From Ectobius pallidus (taxonomy: Eukaryota; Arthropoda; Insecta; Blattodea; Ectobiidae), in NCBI GenBank assembly GCA_964059195.1, contig CAXKWD010000007.1, forward strand, positions 61,380,705 to 61,444,704: a stretch of 64,000 nucleotides of DNA, written 5' to 3'. Below are positions 45,432-57,639 of the stretch, in pieces (within the stretch, counting starts at the first letter, position 1; each line of letters opens with the position of its first letter). The notes under the pieces are model-generated. The model worked only from the letters and a program-made list of their open reading frames with translations. It had not been told where the DNA came from and searched no databases. The translations under genes and the position numbers were made by a program.

Positions 45432-47102
45432 TGTTGAAACATAAGCATATAGCCTAAGAATTTAAGGTTAAGGTTTCAAGGTAATGCAGATATTTTCTAC
45501 TCAATATAATTCACATTTGCCATTACCTGTGCTAACGTAATTAATAAATTTTTATGTAATTTTGTTTGCCTTAGTGAGTATAAGGAATTATTTCGTGTAA
45601 TATTGAATACTTTCATGCTTAAGAGAGCGGCCATATTTGTTTATAAGCATCGTTCATCAAATGCTCACTAGAGGCGCTGTGATCGATTCAGCATCACAAA
45701 CATAACACAAATTAAGCTGAAACTAGCTCAGCGCTTGAAATCTAGCGAATTATGAATTTCGATACATTGTGTGATCAGAATTTAGAAACTTCTTACGGAT
45801 TCATAAATAAGGTGATCAAAGGTCATGCAGTAAATGAATGCAACATTTTCCATACGTTAAATCAATAGTTTTCCGGAATGACGTTTCAGCATGAAGCTTG
45901 TCAAATATTTCTAAATTCACTCGTTGGAAAGCAGAAATATGGATCTTATTACAACACCTGTCCTTAACCTCAATTATTCATACATCATTTCAGTACATAG
46001 ACTGTTTGACCAAACAATTAAAGGAAAAGTCTTTGTCTTTAATTAGGGACTTCAATTAATGAATTTTATGGTAATTCTGATAATGACGTAATGAATTAAC
46101 CTTATTGGTGAAACCTAACTCAGAGCGGCAAATCTCGTCGAATCAGAATTAATATGACATAATTTGTTTATGTTATACCAATTGCGCAATCAATGCGTAT
46201 AAAAATCGCTCGGGGCGATTCACGCCCGCCTTTTCGCCAGTAATCTTCTGAAGAACTGCACGCAAGTTTGTCGCTGATTCTTCGACCAAACAAAGACATG
46301 GTTACCAGCTAGTCTCAGCTGCCATGCATCGTCAATGTGGCGGCGTCGCCACCTACAACATGAACCTTAGTTTCTATTAATACAATTCATATACTACGCT
46401 TCGCCTATATATATATTATTACTGCTATAATGTAGTGTTCTACTACGCTTCGCCTTCATACAACACAATAATGTAGTGCATCGCTCAAAACCTCCAAGTG
46501 CTTCACAACACAACACTATGTAGTACGTCGCTCATAACCTCCAAGTGCTTCACAACACAACACTATGTAGTACGTCGCTCATAACCTCCAAGTGCATCAC
46601 AATACAACACTGTACAACATGTAACTATTTCATTATTCTCCTTGGCAAGGTTGTACAACACTGGAAATTTATCTCACCAAATCTTGGTGATGGAAACCAT
46701 TATTCATTGCACATGCCAACGTGACTAACATCAAGATTGTGTCACTGTCATCACATCAACCTCAAGTCAACTTCAAGAGAACAATACCCAAGAAGATCTA
46801 AATCCATCAATCATTCGAGTCAAGACCGTGTTTCAAACTATTAAATTTCTTCAATTTTACTTGCTTTTAATTTTATATTATGTAATCAGTGATTTTTAAC
46901 AGTGATCAGTGCTTTCTCCGCTCACTTCACTAACAAATAGCAACCTCCAGTATTTAACTTAATAAATAGATTACTAACTCCAAGTCTTGTGAACTTCTTA
47001 TTTTTTTTTTTTGTTTTCGATGTAGGGTCCAAATTCATTTTTTTATCCTTTTCCCCCTTCCTTCTCATACGGTCCATCTTACTAGAGGCCTTAAACCCTA
47101 CA
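45432..47102 (+). repeat. BEL-2 5' LTR
   Basis: Contains a tandem repeat of about 49 bp (2.5 units, 46488-46620, around CCTCCAAGTGCTTCACAACA) and a promoter-proximal TATAAAAATCGC at 46198-46209, a plausible TATA box. Sequence after the LTR, TGTTGGTCCTCCGG, should hold the primer-binding site. Confidence 0.93.
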
Positions 47103-47606
47103 TGTTGGTCCTCCGGCCCTTGGATCTTTCCAGTGCATTGTTTGATCCTTCAGCCGCACGTGTTCTCAGTGCAGCATTTAAATAAATCTGGAGCTTGCTA
47201 GTTTGTTAAGTTCACCTGTTCTTTTTTTCTAAATGAGTGCAGTGCAGTGAATAATTCTATAGGCCTAACGTGCATTTTTTAAAGTGTTCAATTCAATTTA
47301 TTCCTGGCATATTGCTTAGCCAGTTTGAGTTAAGGTAAGCAGTGGCATGCGCATGCCCAGTGAGTTGCATGCAAAGTGTTAGTTTTTAAGGTTAGGTTGT
47401 GCAGCCAACGCCTAACACAATACTCAAACACAAGTTACACTGACACTTTCAACATTACTCTCAAGTAATACATTATCATTAGGCAACTCAATACATAATC
47501 ATTTTCACATCACATAGTGAAATCTTTGCTAGGCCCCAGTAAGCCAAGACGCAGGCGAGCGGGTTTTTAACTCATAGATATTTGCTCTCATTGTATTCAT
47601 TTCAAA

Positions 47607-50600
47607 ATGGCGACTGTAGAGTCAAACATTAATGCTTTGAAGTCGAAGCGTGCTCCACTAAAGGCTCAAATTACTCGCCAAGTGAATCACATCTCAGGCT
47701 ATGTGATCACTAACGAAGCATCCTTTTAAGAGCTTCTCTCTCGAAAGGAAAAACTACAAGAAACACATAAGAGGTTTGAGGAAGTACAAACTCAAATCAC
47801 TCAATTAGATTTCTCAGATGCCGAACTGGAATACGCAGATTCGGTAGAAGATGCAGTTCTTAAAGCTGTCTCATATGCCAAGGGCCTAATCAAGGCTCAT
47901 GAAGACAGCTTACTCCAAGCCGCTGCCCATGAGGAAGCGCAAATCAATCTTGCTAAACTTAACCGTGTCAAGTCTCAATTGGACGAGTACATTCAAACCA
48001 TATATGAATTTGTCATCCAAGACGAGCTTTCCTATCAAGAATGTCTTATCCTTCGCGGTGAGTTTCAAAATATATTTGATGAATATAAGATTCTGCGATC
48101 CCAATTTCAAGAGATTGAAGAGTATCAGGGTGTTGAAGTAAACAGTCGTAAGGCTCTGGCTTATCTCAATTCTCTAGTTACTAAACACAAGGAGATCTAT
48201 CAACCTGAGCATTCCTCTAGTAGTCAACGTTGGTCGTTAGATACTCCACCATCAACGTTACCAAAACTGCCAGAGATTAGACTTCCACGTTTCTCAGGCG
48301 ATCCAGCAGCTTGGATCGAATTTCGTGACACCTTTACCTCTCTAATTCTTAATAATCAGCATATTTCAGAAATGGACAAGTTTCAGTATCTGAAATCTTG
48401 CCTAACGGCTGAGGTTATGTCAGTCATAAGAAACATCCCAGTTTCATCAGCTACTTTCGACATTGCATGGCGTACGTTGTCTGAAAGGTTCGACAATGAT
48501 CGTCTTATCGCGAACACACACCTGGAACATTTGTTCGCGCCTCCACCTCTTGAAAGGAATAATGCAGAATCCCTGCAGCGATATCTAGACCACTTCGTTA
48601 GTACTGTGCATGCGTTACAGTCACTCAACACGGATGTTAGCTTAACAGACTTAATTATCTCTAAAATTGTTCTTGATAAGCTTCAACCGTACATCATTAA
48701 AGATTGGGAATCTTCCGTCAAACAGGACAGATTACCCTCTCTTCAGGATCTTTTCAACTTTCTTGAAACCAAGGTGCGGGTTCTCCAAATGACTGATTCA
48801 GCCATAAAGTCACAATCAAATAATAATTCTCAGAATAATGTGAAGATTACTCCTACTACCACCCCAAATAACACTAGGAATAAATCCAATGATCATTCTC
48901 GTTGCATTTGTTGCAAGAAGCTCGTAGTACATAACTTGGCCTATTGTGACGCTTTCAGAGCAATGGATCTCAGGCAACGAGACCAATTTGTTCAATCCCA
49001 CAAGATATGTAGCGTTTGCCTTTGGGCAAAGGGTCATGCTCCTTATTGCAACACTTACAAATGCAAAACCTGTTCCCTAAGGCATAGCACTCTTCTTCAC
49101 GATCCAAATGCCCAACCGGCTAATACTGCTGGTGTTGTAGCTTCTCGTACATCACAGCAGAGCTGTTTATTGCCCACAGCTACAGTTCTCATTAACGATT
49201 CCAATGGTTATCCAGTCGAAGCAACGGCGTTGCTCGATACTGGTTCCACTTGTAACTTAATTAGCAGTCGATTGTCTAATCGTCTTCATCTGCCACCCTA
49301 TTCTCAGCGTACTACACTCACGGGAATAATCTCATCCCAAGTGAGTACTCATATAGTGGTACCAATTTCAATCCATTCCAATGCAACTTCTTGGTGTTAT
49401 GATGCAGATGCCATCGTCGTACCAGAAATCATTACCACAAAACTACCTAGTAAACCAATTGACACTCGCACATGGGACGTTCCACCGAATCTTACCCTCG
49501 CCGACCCACATTTCTACACTCCCAAATATGTTGATCTCTTACTTGGAGTGGAAATCTGTTCCCAAATCGTCTGTCCAGGGCAAATTACTGCCCCGCAGCT
49601 ACCTGTCATGCAAAATTCTTACTTAGGTTGGTATGTTTCTGGAAAATTGCCTCCAGCTGATCCTAGGGAACAAACTCGATCTTCAAGACGATTCCATTCA
49701 GGTCGTAAGTCATCGACCACTCCCAACAACATTCCTTCCATGCATGTGACTTCGTCACATTACTCTGCTTTTCAAACTCGATCTTCAAGACGATTCCATT
49801 CAGATCGTAAGTCATCGACCACTCCCAACAACATTCCTTCCACGCATGTGACTTCGTCCCATTACTCTGCTTTTCTAACTTCGGACCAGGCTGTTAGCGA
49901 TCAGTTAACTAAGTTCTGGGAGTTAGAAAAAATTTCCAATGAAGCCCCCTTTCTCAATGAATCATTCTGCGAACAACATTTCGTAGAAAACACCACAAGG
50001 GATTCTGACGGTAGATACATTGTTAAACTGCCGTTCATTGCTGAACCAGAAACTCTTGGTAGTACTAAACTACAAGCTAATAAGAGACTCTTATCCTTAG
50101 AAAGGCGTCTAGCTGGCAATCAATCTCTCTCTACTGAATATGTTAATTTCATGGCGGAGTACGAACGCCTAGACCACATGGAGCCAGCGGACCCTACTAT
50201 TCACTCTTCTTTCGACTACTTTATTCCACATCATCCAGTCTTGAAACCTTCAAGCACTACCACGAAACTTCGCGTGGTGTTTGACGCTTCAGCGAAGTCG
50301 TCAAACGGCAAATCCCTTAATGACATACTTGCCGTAGGTCCTACAGTTCAACCCGACTTGTTCTCTATCTTGTTGCGTTTCCGCCTAAACCCCATTGCAT
50401 TTACGGCGGACATCGCTAAAATGTATCGTCAAGTTATGATACATTCTGACCATCAGCCATTCCAGCAAATCGTGTGGAGAAGCTCGCCTACTGACCCAAT
50501 CAAAGTTTTTAACCTGAAAACTGTCACGTACGGTACTGCTTCTGTTTATCAATTCCCAGACCAAGATGGCATTCTAGGTGAACGCCTTGAACGGTCTGAA

Positions 50601-50714
50601 CTGCCATTTGATCCTGGCGGATACTCTTTATGTTCTCACTGGAACACGCAACAACAGTTTGTACCATTATTGATCAGATTCACCCAGGTCCAGATGGCTT
50701 GGTGCGAGTCGTAA
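47607..50714 (+). pseudogene. BEL-2 gag-protease-RT polyprotein, truncated
   Basis: The frame begins at ATG 47607 (MATVESNINALKSKRAPLKA) and has a single TAA at 47727-47729 (codon 41), where BEL-1 has Gln; a CAA to TAA change explains it. From 47730 the frame is open to 50714. Order: coiled-coil gag, gag core (LPEIRLPRFSGDPAAWIEFR), zinc fingers (CICCKK, CSVCLWAKGHAPYC, CKTC), aspartic protease (ATALLDTGSTCNLIS, D-T-G-S), a 34-residue tandem duplication, then RT to NLKTVTYGTAS. There it jumps to sequence equivalent to the integrase C-terminus (GGYSLCSHWNT) and then frameshifts. The final HPGPDGLV...PIVKLAPLPIE residues are in another frame to about 50788. RT catalytic and integrase DDE residues are absent. 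Confidence 0.9.
49671..49874 (+). repeat. 102-bp tandem duplication in BEL-2 polyprotein
   Basis: Two units, 49671-49772 and 49773-49874, starting QTRSSRRFHS, differ by a few bases (GRKS/DRKS, PSMHV/PSTHV). BEL-1 has one unit's worth of sequence here. The duplication keeps frame. Confidence 0.9.
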
Positions 50715-51311
50715 CAGTTCGGACTCCCACCGGTCTGTACAAACGCCCCATTGTCAAACTAGCTCCATTGCCTATTGAAGACGAATAAACTCATTCAAGC
50801 TTCAGTATCGATGTACTTACAATTTTCAATCACTAACTTTCAATTAATTCATACATTCAACAGTTTTATACATTGCTTCATTCCCATATATTATGGGTGA
50901 TTTCTGGAGCCCCAGGGTTGCGATTCCAGCATCTCCTCGGCAGTTGTTTTGACCTCTCGCTCTTTACTGACAAAGTTTATTGAATACTTAATCAAAGGAG
51001 CGTCTAAATTTGATCTAAATCCGTTCTCGGACGAACCTTTGTGAAAATTTATCACCCCTTTCATTATAATCGACGGAACTTGGCAGGCAACCCCTCAGGT
51101 TGACCTGACCTTATCGCGACGCCACGAGCGTTATTGAACATGTTCCCCAGGGCACTAAGCCTGTTGGTGTCTTGGGTTAAGTCACTCGTGCATACTTGGT
51201 ATGTTCAACAGTGTCTATTTCTACTACTATTTTCCATTTTTCATTATTTCTCATATTGTCATGTGCATTAAATGGATTGAACGCACCACGTTTCAATCCA
51301 GCAGGCGAGTA

Positions 51312-52981
51312 TGTTGAAACATAAGCATATAGCCTAAGAATTTAAGGTTAAGGTTTCAAGGTAATGCAGATATTTTCTACTCAATATAATTCACATTTGC
51401 CATTACCTGTGCTAACGTAATTAATAAATTTTTATGTAATTTTGTTTGCCTTAGTGAGTATAAGGAATTATTTCGTGTAATATTGAATACTTTCATGCTT
51501 AAGAGAGCGGCCATATTTGTTTATAAGCATCGTTCATCAAATGCTCACTAGAGGCGCTGTGATCGATTCAGCATCACAAACATAACACAAATTAAGCTGA
51601 AACTAGCTCAGCGCTTGAAATCTAGCGAATTATGAATTTCGATACATTGTGTGATCAGAATTTAGAAACTTCTTACGGATTCATAAATAAGGTGATCAAA
51701 GGTCATGCAGTAAATGAATGCAACATTTTCCATACGTTAAATCAATAGTTTTCCGGAATGACGTTTCAGCATGAAGCTTGTCAAATATTTCTAAATTCAC
51801 TCGTTGGAAAGCAGAAATATGGATCTTATTACAACACCTGTCCTTAACCTCAATTATTCATACATCATTTCAGTACATAGACTGTTTGACCAAACAATTA
51901 AAGGAAAAGTCTTTGTCTTTAATTAGGGACTTCAATTAATGAATTTTATGGTAATTCTGATAATGACGTAATGAATTAACCTTATTGGTGAAACCTAACT
52001 CAGAGCGGCAAATCTCGTCGAATCAGAATTAATATGACATAATTTGTTTATGTTATACCAATTGCGCAATCAATGCGTATAAAAATCGCTCGGGGCGATT
52101 CACGCCCGCCTTTTCGCCAGTAATCTTCTGAAGAACTGCACGCAAGTTTGTCGCTGATTCTTCGACCAAACAAAGACATGGTTACCAGCTAGTCTCAGCT
52201 GCCATGCATCGTCAATGTGGCGGCGTCGCCACCTACAACATGAACCTTAGTTTCTATTAATACAATTCATATACTACGCTTCGCCTATATATATATTATT
52301 ACTGCTATAATGTAGTGTGTTCTACTACGCTTCGCCTTCATACAACACAATAATGTAGTGCATCGCTCAAAACCTCCAAGTGCTTCACAACACAACACTA
52401 TGTAGTACGTCGCTCATAACCTCCAAGTGCTTCACAACACAACACTATGTAGTACGTCGCTCATAACCTCCAAGTGCATCACAATACAACACTGTACAAC
52501 ATGTAACTATTTCATTATTCTCCTTGGCAAGGTTGTACAACACTGGAAATTTATCTCACCAAATCTTGGTGATGGAAACCATTATTCATTGCACATGCCA
52601 ACGTGACTAACATCAAGATTGTGTCACTGTCATCACATCAACCTCAAGTCAACTTCAAGAGAACAATACCCAAGAAGATCTAAATCCATCAATCATTCGA
52701 GTCAAGACCGTGTTTCAAACTATTAAATTTCTTCAATTTTACTTGCTTTTAAATTTATATTATGTAATCAGTGATTTTTAACAGTGATCAGTGCTTTCTC
52801 CGCTCACTTCACTAACAAATAGCAACCTCCAGTATTTAACTTAATAAATAGATTACTAACTCCAAGTCTTGTGAACTTCTTATTTTTTTTGGTTTTCGAT
52901 GTAGGGTCCAAATTCATTTTTTTATCCTTTTCCCCCTTCCTTCTCATACGGTCCATCTTACTAGAGGCCTTAAACCCTACA
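51312..52981 (+). repeat. BEL-2 3' LTR
   Basis: Near-identical to 45432-47102. Sequence 50790-51311 between the end of coding and this LTR is BEL-2 3' non-coding. Confidence 0.95.
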
Positions 52982-54020
52982 GGTAATTTACTAAATGTTC
53001 TAAATTTACTATATTTCTTAATCTTCTAAAAATTCATTTACACCATAAAAACATTTTTCTTGTAGAAAGTTTTCTACAGCTTTCTTAAATTTTTTTGGGT
53101 TGCCAATTTCTTTCAATGCTTCTGGAAGCTTGTTATATAGTTTGGTACAATTGTACATTGTGCTATTTTCATACAATGAGGTATTGTGACTTATACTGCT
53201 TAACTGTTGATTAGCTCTTGTGTTGTGGCTATGCCGTTCTTTATTAAGCTGAAATGTTGTATAATTTTGTTTTGTGTAAATTAATATTTGTAATATATAA
53301 ATGGAAGGTAACGGAAGTATCTTCATTGATTTAAATAGTATTCTACATGATTCATTTCTATTTGCACTTGCAATTATTCTTATAACCCTTTTCTGCATTT
53401 TAAAAATAAGATCTGCCTTTTCCCCCCAGAATATTATTCCATAACTAAGTTGACTGTGAAAGTATGCGAAGTACAGGCTTCTCAGCGTCTTTTGATTCAC
53501 TCTTTCCCTTATTGTTTTGAGGACAAAACACAATTGACTCAGCTTTGAGGCCAGTTTCTCAATGTGGGTGGTCCATTGTAGATTTTCATTTATCCATATC
53601 CCTAGGAATTTTACATTGTTGGCATAGTTAATGGATTTGTTTTCAAGTTCTATAGGGGGTAGAAATGGATGACTATTCCTTTGATGTCTGAAAGTTATTG
53701 CTTGTGTTTTATCCTTGTTTATTATTAACTTATTTTTATTGAACCAATTTTGTAATTGACTCTCAGTCTCCCTAATTGTAGTAGATACTTGATTTTTATC
53801 CCCCTTAATGGTTAAGCTTGTATCATCTGCAAATAATGTTATTTGGCTCTGTTTTACATGATTTGGTAAGTCATTTATGTAAATTAAAAAAAGTATTGGA
53901 CCGAGGACTGAGCCTTGAGGAACACCTATTTTGATACCTTGCATTGTGGAACTGTGTTTTTCATATGTATTTGAATGAAGTTTCATAACACTTTCCGGAA
54001 TATAGTTCAGAATTTAACCA

Positions 54021-55082
54021 TTTTGTATATTTAACCACAAATCTATCAAGTTTCTACCCCATTGTTTCCAGCGTTTCCGGAAATCAGATTTAAACAATAA
54101 AAGCACTTTTTAAATTTCATTTAAGGCAACAGTATTGCAGTCCCGCAATTAAAAATTTTCTTTTATGTAATAATTACATAAATCTTGCGTAATGAATTTG
54201 TTCTTCCTGAATAATTTGAATAATTCCATGCGGGTCATAACCCGTAATTTACTTCTAGTGTGTGATATTCTACTTTTTTGGATCCCTTGTTTTCCCTAAA
54301 ATATGAAAATAAAGTATATCTAAAAAGACTGTAGAATATTTTCATAAGTTTGTGAAAATTAACTAATTACATATTTTTGGAATATTTTTAAATTGTTAAA
54401 ATTAATTGAATACTTTTATTGATTTAAAATTACTCAAATAAATATCTTACTAACCTTTAAGTATTATTTATTGCTGGTTCTATTGATTCAGTGCAGCTTA
54501 CTGATCGAAATCCCATATTTTACTAATAAACATACTCTGCAAGAAGCAATTTTATTTCTTGGATTCTTGGAAAGAAATATATTTTTCAGAAAAAGGCGCA
54601 ACTTGCGCACTTTGCGGTTCAAGGCAACTTATAGCCCATGAATTTAACTATGATCTGGTGAATTTTCAAAGTGCTATTCAGATATATATTTTTTATAAGT
54701 CAATTTAAAGTTATTGGAAAAAATTAAATTAACTTTTTTATCTTTAAAGAATACAAACTAATATGACGGACATACAAATATGTAGGCCTATATATGTATA
54801 CTTGTTATACCAAAAAGTTCCACATACCTTGGATTAAATTATCCAGTTGTAATAAATTCCTTCACTAGTTCACACTTACTTCCAGCCACTAACAAACCTT
54901 ACTGAGAAATAAACCGTCTGATGCCTGACGCAAAATCGGCAAACCTTCATTCAACTTTGGGGATGTGTCATGCTGTCATAAATCAAAGTACCCTTATTTA
55001 AAGGTTCATTCCTGATAAAGGGATATGTTTTCAGTATTATCAGACTGTTGTTTCTTAATTTTACAAGGGTGACCAAAATGAG
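54021..55082. other. Stretch without recognised feature
   Basis: AT-rich, no coding family found. Confidence 0.4.
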
Positions 55083-55124
55083 TTTTGTCCCGCTAGATTC
55101 GCGTTTTGGACCTCTGTGGCATGG
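55083..55124 (-). repeat. Inverted repeat partner of 43968-44008
   Basis: See the entry at 43968-44008. The minus strand reads CCATGCCACAGAGGTCC and continues into the shared GCGAATCTAGCGGGAC block. Confidence 0.7.
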
Positions 55125-56489
55125 GTGGTATTTTTTTTATGGAATGTCTCTCTGTATCAGATTAGGAGAAGACCTATTGAAGGCTGACCTTATCTGCACG
55201 TGTTTACAGCCATCCTGTATCCATTGAAAAGGGAATCAATTAGCTGGAGTGTGACCAAGTGGTTTTCCGACTTGAATCAAGAATTTCTTCCATATTGCCA
55301 GGTGTTAACCCCCTCGTATTTACAGTTAGCAGAACAAAAAATACTTCCACTTGTGGAATGAGGATATGAGTTCATTTGTGTGCAAACAGTTTAAGGGTCG
55401 TATCAATAGATTTCCCCCAGGTAAGCATGTGGCAGGTGGCAGGTGGCAGGTGATTGATAGAGGCCTGCTAACTGGCAAACCCCTAGCGCTATCAGACAGT
55501 CTCCCAGAACTGCCAACAAACACTTTCCGTCTGCAAGCCACGAGGCACGAGATTCCCCCATCAACATTGACGTCAACATGCTGGAGTTTGCAAACTATGT
55601 GAAGATCATGACGAAGAAGCAAGAAGGATGTTGTTGTAGCTATATGTGAACGACATGGAGGACCCTTTTCACAAATATAGGGATCACGAATTTAAGGTGC
55701 AATTCAGATTTTAAAGGCACACAAAGGACGCAGACCAGTTCCTGCTGGCCCCTCCCCTCTGCCTCTGCTGAAGGCATGCATAGCAGGTGAAGATGTTATT
55801 CGCGGCCATCTTAACATATTGCCAACATCCACTTTGAATAATACGATGTTCTTATGGTTAAAACTATTAAGATAATATTTTATAATAGTAAAACTAGATG
55901 ATTTTGTTCAGAAAATGTTTAGTATTCCTCATAAATGTTCTTCAAAAATAAAACTGGTGAAAATTTATACTGACTTTCCCCCAATCGTATTTGTCACTAT
56001 GAAGTAACCATTTTAGTTCGACCGTGATGCTTCTACACGGTTGCCATTCACTGCAAAATCCGAACTCCTGCCGGAACCTCTGCTGGCAGGGATTTCATGA
56101 TAAGGAACTCCAAGGGGTTTGCCAGCTGGGTGTGGGTAAGCCCCCATACCTGGCAGAGTTTTATAAGTCTGAACCTAAAATTTTGTCAATGCATGACAGA
56201 GATATGTGAGTTAATGGATTGGCTTGCTCAATGCATTCCTAGAACATCAGTATTTCTAGACATCATGTCCAGTAAATTTTCACAATCGTAATATTTACAG
56301 GTAAACACAATAGCCAGGGACATCCATAATATTCGCAGTTGCGATAACGATATTTTATTCGCGAATTTTAACGTTTTCCATTAAAAACGTGAATTTTAAC
56401 GTTTAAAATACGCGAATTTCAACTTTTTCCATCAAAACAGCGATTTTTACATTTTGACGGGTTCCTGAGTATACTCTGAGAAAACTCTA
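55125..56489. other. Stretch without recognised gene
   Basis: Contains a small GTGGCAG triplication near 55430-55450 and repeats of CGAATTTTAACG-like sequence at 56360-56450. Open frames at 55326-55622 on both strands match no family I know. Confidence 0.4.
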
Positions 56490-56780
56490 TTACTATACAG
56501 CCATCTCCCGATTACCTGTGGGCGGCTTATCCATGCGCGAAACTTTGAATTCCCCGCATCTATTTCAAATTTTACGCATTTAATTTAAAATTGCCCGCAC
56601 TTTATTTCGTCACATTTCTAATTTTCCGCACTAAATTTCGTCATATGCACAATATGGCTACAAAGAGCGGGAAATTCGAAATGAAGTGCGGGAAATTCAA
56701 AATATTTCACCTGGTTAATTCTAACATTTCGATTATCCATGTTTCTCAATTATTCGTGCATGATAAGGTCCCAATCAAGA
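56490..56780. mobile_element. Possible pogo/Tigger-type non-autonomous remnant
   Basis: The left part (ACAGCCATCTCCCGATTACC near 56498) resembles the CAG...CTCCCGATTATCCG terminal sequence of Tigger elements. CGATTATCCATG and ATTATTCGTGCATGATAAGG follow at 56730-56770. No transposase, and clear matching termini were not established. Confidence 0.35.
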
Positions 56781-57639
56781 ATTTCTTCCGGGGGTTCATT
56801 GTGATTTAATTGATCCTCCTACAACAATGTTGTGACAGGAGAAAATACTTAAAAGAAAAATTTGACTACAATGGTTACTTTTTCATTTGAAAGTTAAGTA
56901 ACCTAAGGTATCAAATACTCTCTCCAATGCTTGATTTCTGGCATTGTAATTTTGATTTTTGTTTGTGTGTATATATAAAGTGTGTGTGTATTGATATTGT
57001 GCCCAGGTTTGTACTGTTTTTATTTTTTTATTCTATGTATTACATTGACTGATATTAATATATGTTGATATGGCCAAACATTAAAATTGTGTATGGTTAA
57101 CCCAGATAACGCTTACTCCTTCCAAAAGGATGTGAACAGCAGTAGGTAACATGTTTATTTTTCAGAAGTTCTTCAATTACTCGCCTGAGTGCAGCTTCAT
57201 ATTTTGTAACTAGAAACTGCACGTTTTAATTTTTATGTTATTTTAGTTTTCATTGTTGAGAGGTTAGTAGTGTTATTCTGCTGTGAAGTTACGTTTCTAA
57301 CAAAATGGAATATGTTGCAGACCATCAGATAGATGGGTATGTATTCTATGCTTCTTCTTATTCTTTTGTTGCAAATTGTTATTCATTTATTGCCTTAAAT
57401 ATCTTCTTTACCATAGTGATTCACCAAACAAACATTACAAACAATATTGTAGGCCCGACAGCCCATTTTCATAATGCTTCCTTCCAGAAGGATGTCAGCG
57501 TAATAAGAGCCTAAAAGTTTGTTTTTGAAATTTTTTTGAAGAATAAAACCTGGTGTTTCATTATTATAAAAAGAAGATTTGTAAGTAAATATTAATGTGA
57601 AGATGACGTGAATATATCTTTCTTTTTGTCAAACTAACA

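Larger units (their letters stand above)
45432..52981 (+). mobile_element. BEL/Pao LTR retrotransposon BEL-2, young, internally deleted
   Basis: LTRs at 45432-47102 (1671 bp) and 51312-52981 (1670 bp) begin TGTTG and end CTACA. They differ at only a handful of places seen by eye (a GT insertion near 52318, T/A near 52752, a T-run near 52882). The 5-bp target duplication GGTAA is perfect (45427-45431 and 52982-52986). The interior is shortened: the polyprotein frame jumps from RT to the integrase C-terminus, so most of RT, RNase H and the integrase core are missing. Such a copy must have been mobilised in trans. Confidence 0.96.
45067..54020 (-). mobile_element. CR1-like LINE split by BEL-2
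   Basis: The 3' end is at 45067-45431, beginning with three AATTGTTT tail units (45067-45093). The rest resumes at 52982 after the BEL-2 insertion. The RT frame is at 53018-53986 (minus): KIGVPQGSVLGPILFLIYIN (motif B), ITLFADDTSLTI (FADD) and a C-terminus KLYNKLPEALKEIG ending in GVNEFLED. It is 5'-truncated at about 54020, so motif A and the endonuclease are absent. The BEL-2 target duplication GGTAA marks the break in its 3' UTR. Confidence 0.85.

Noticed and set aside
46488..46620. CRISPR-like array from evenly spaced repeats
   Set aside because: These are two and a half tandem units within an LTR, with no variable spacers, in a eukaryotic genome.
45432..52981. Retrovirus-like provirus with envelope
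   Set aside because: Both LTR elements have BEL/Pao gag-pol organisation and no envelope-like frame.
57305..57514. Small gene starting MEYVADHQIDGYVF
   Set aside because: It soon becomes an AT-rich frame without conserved features; possibly upstream debris of piggyBac pseudogene 1.
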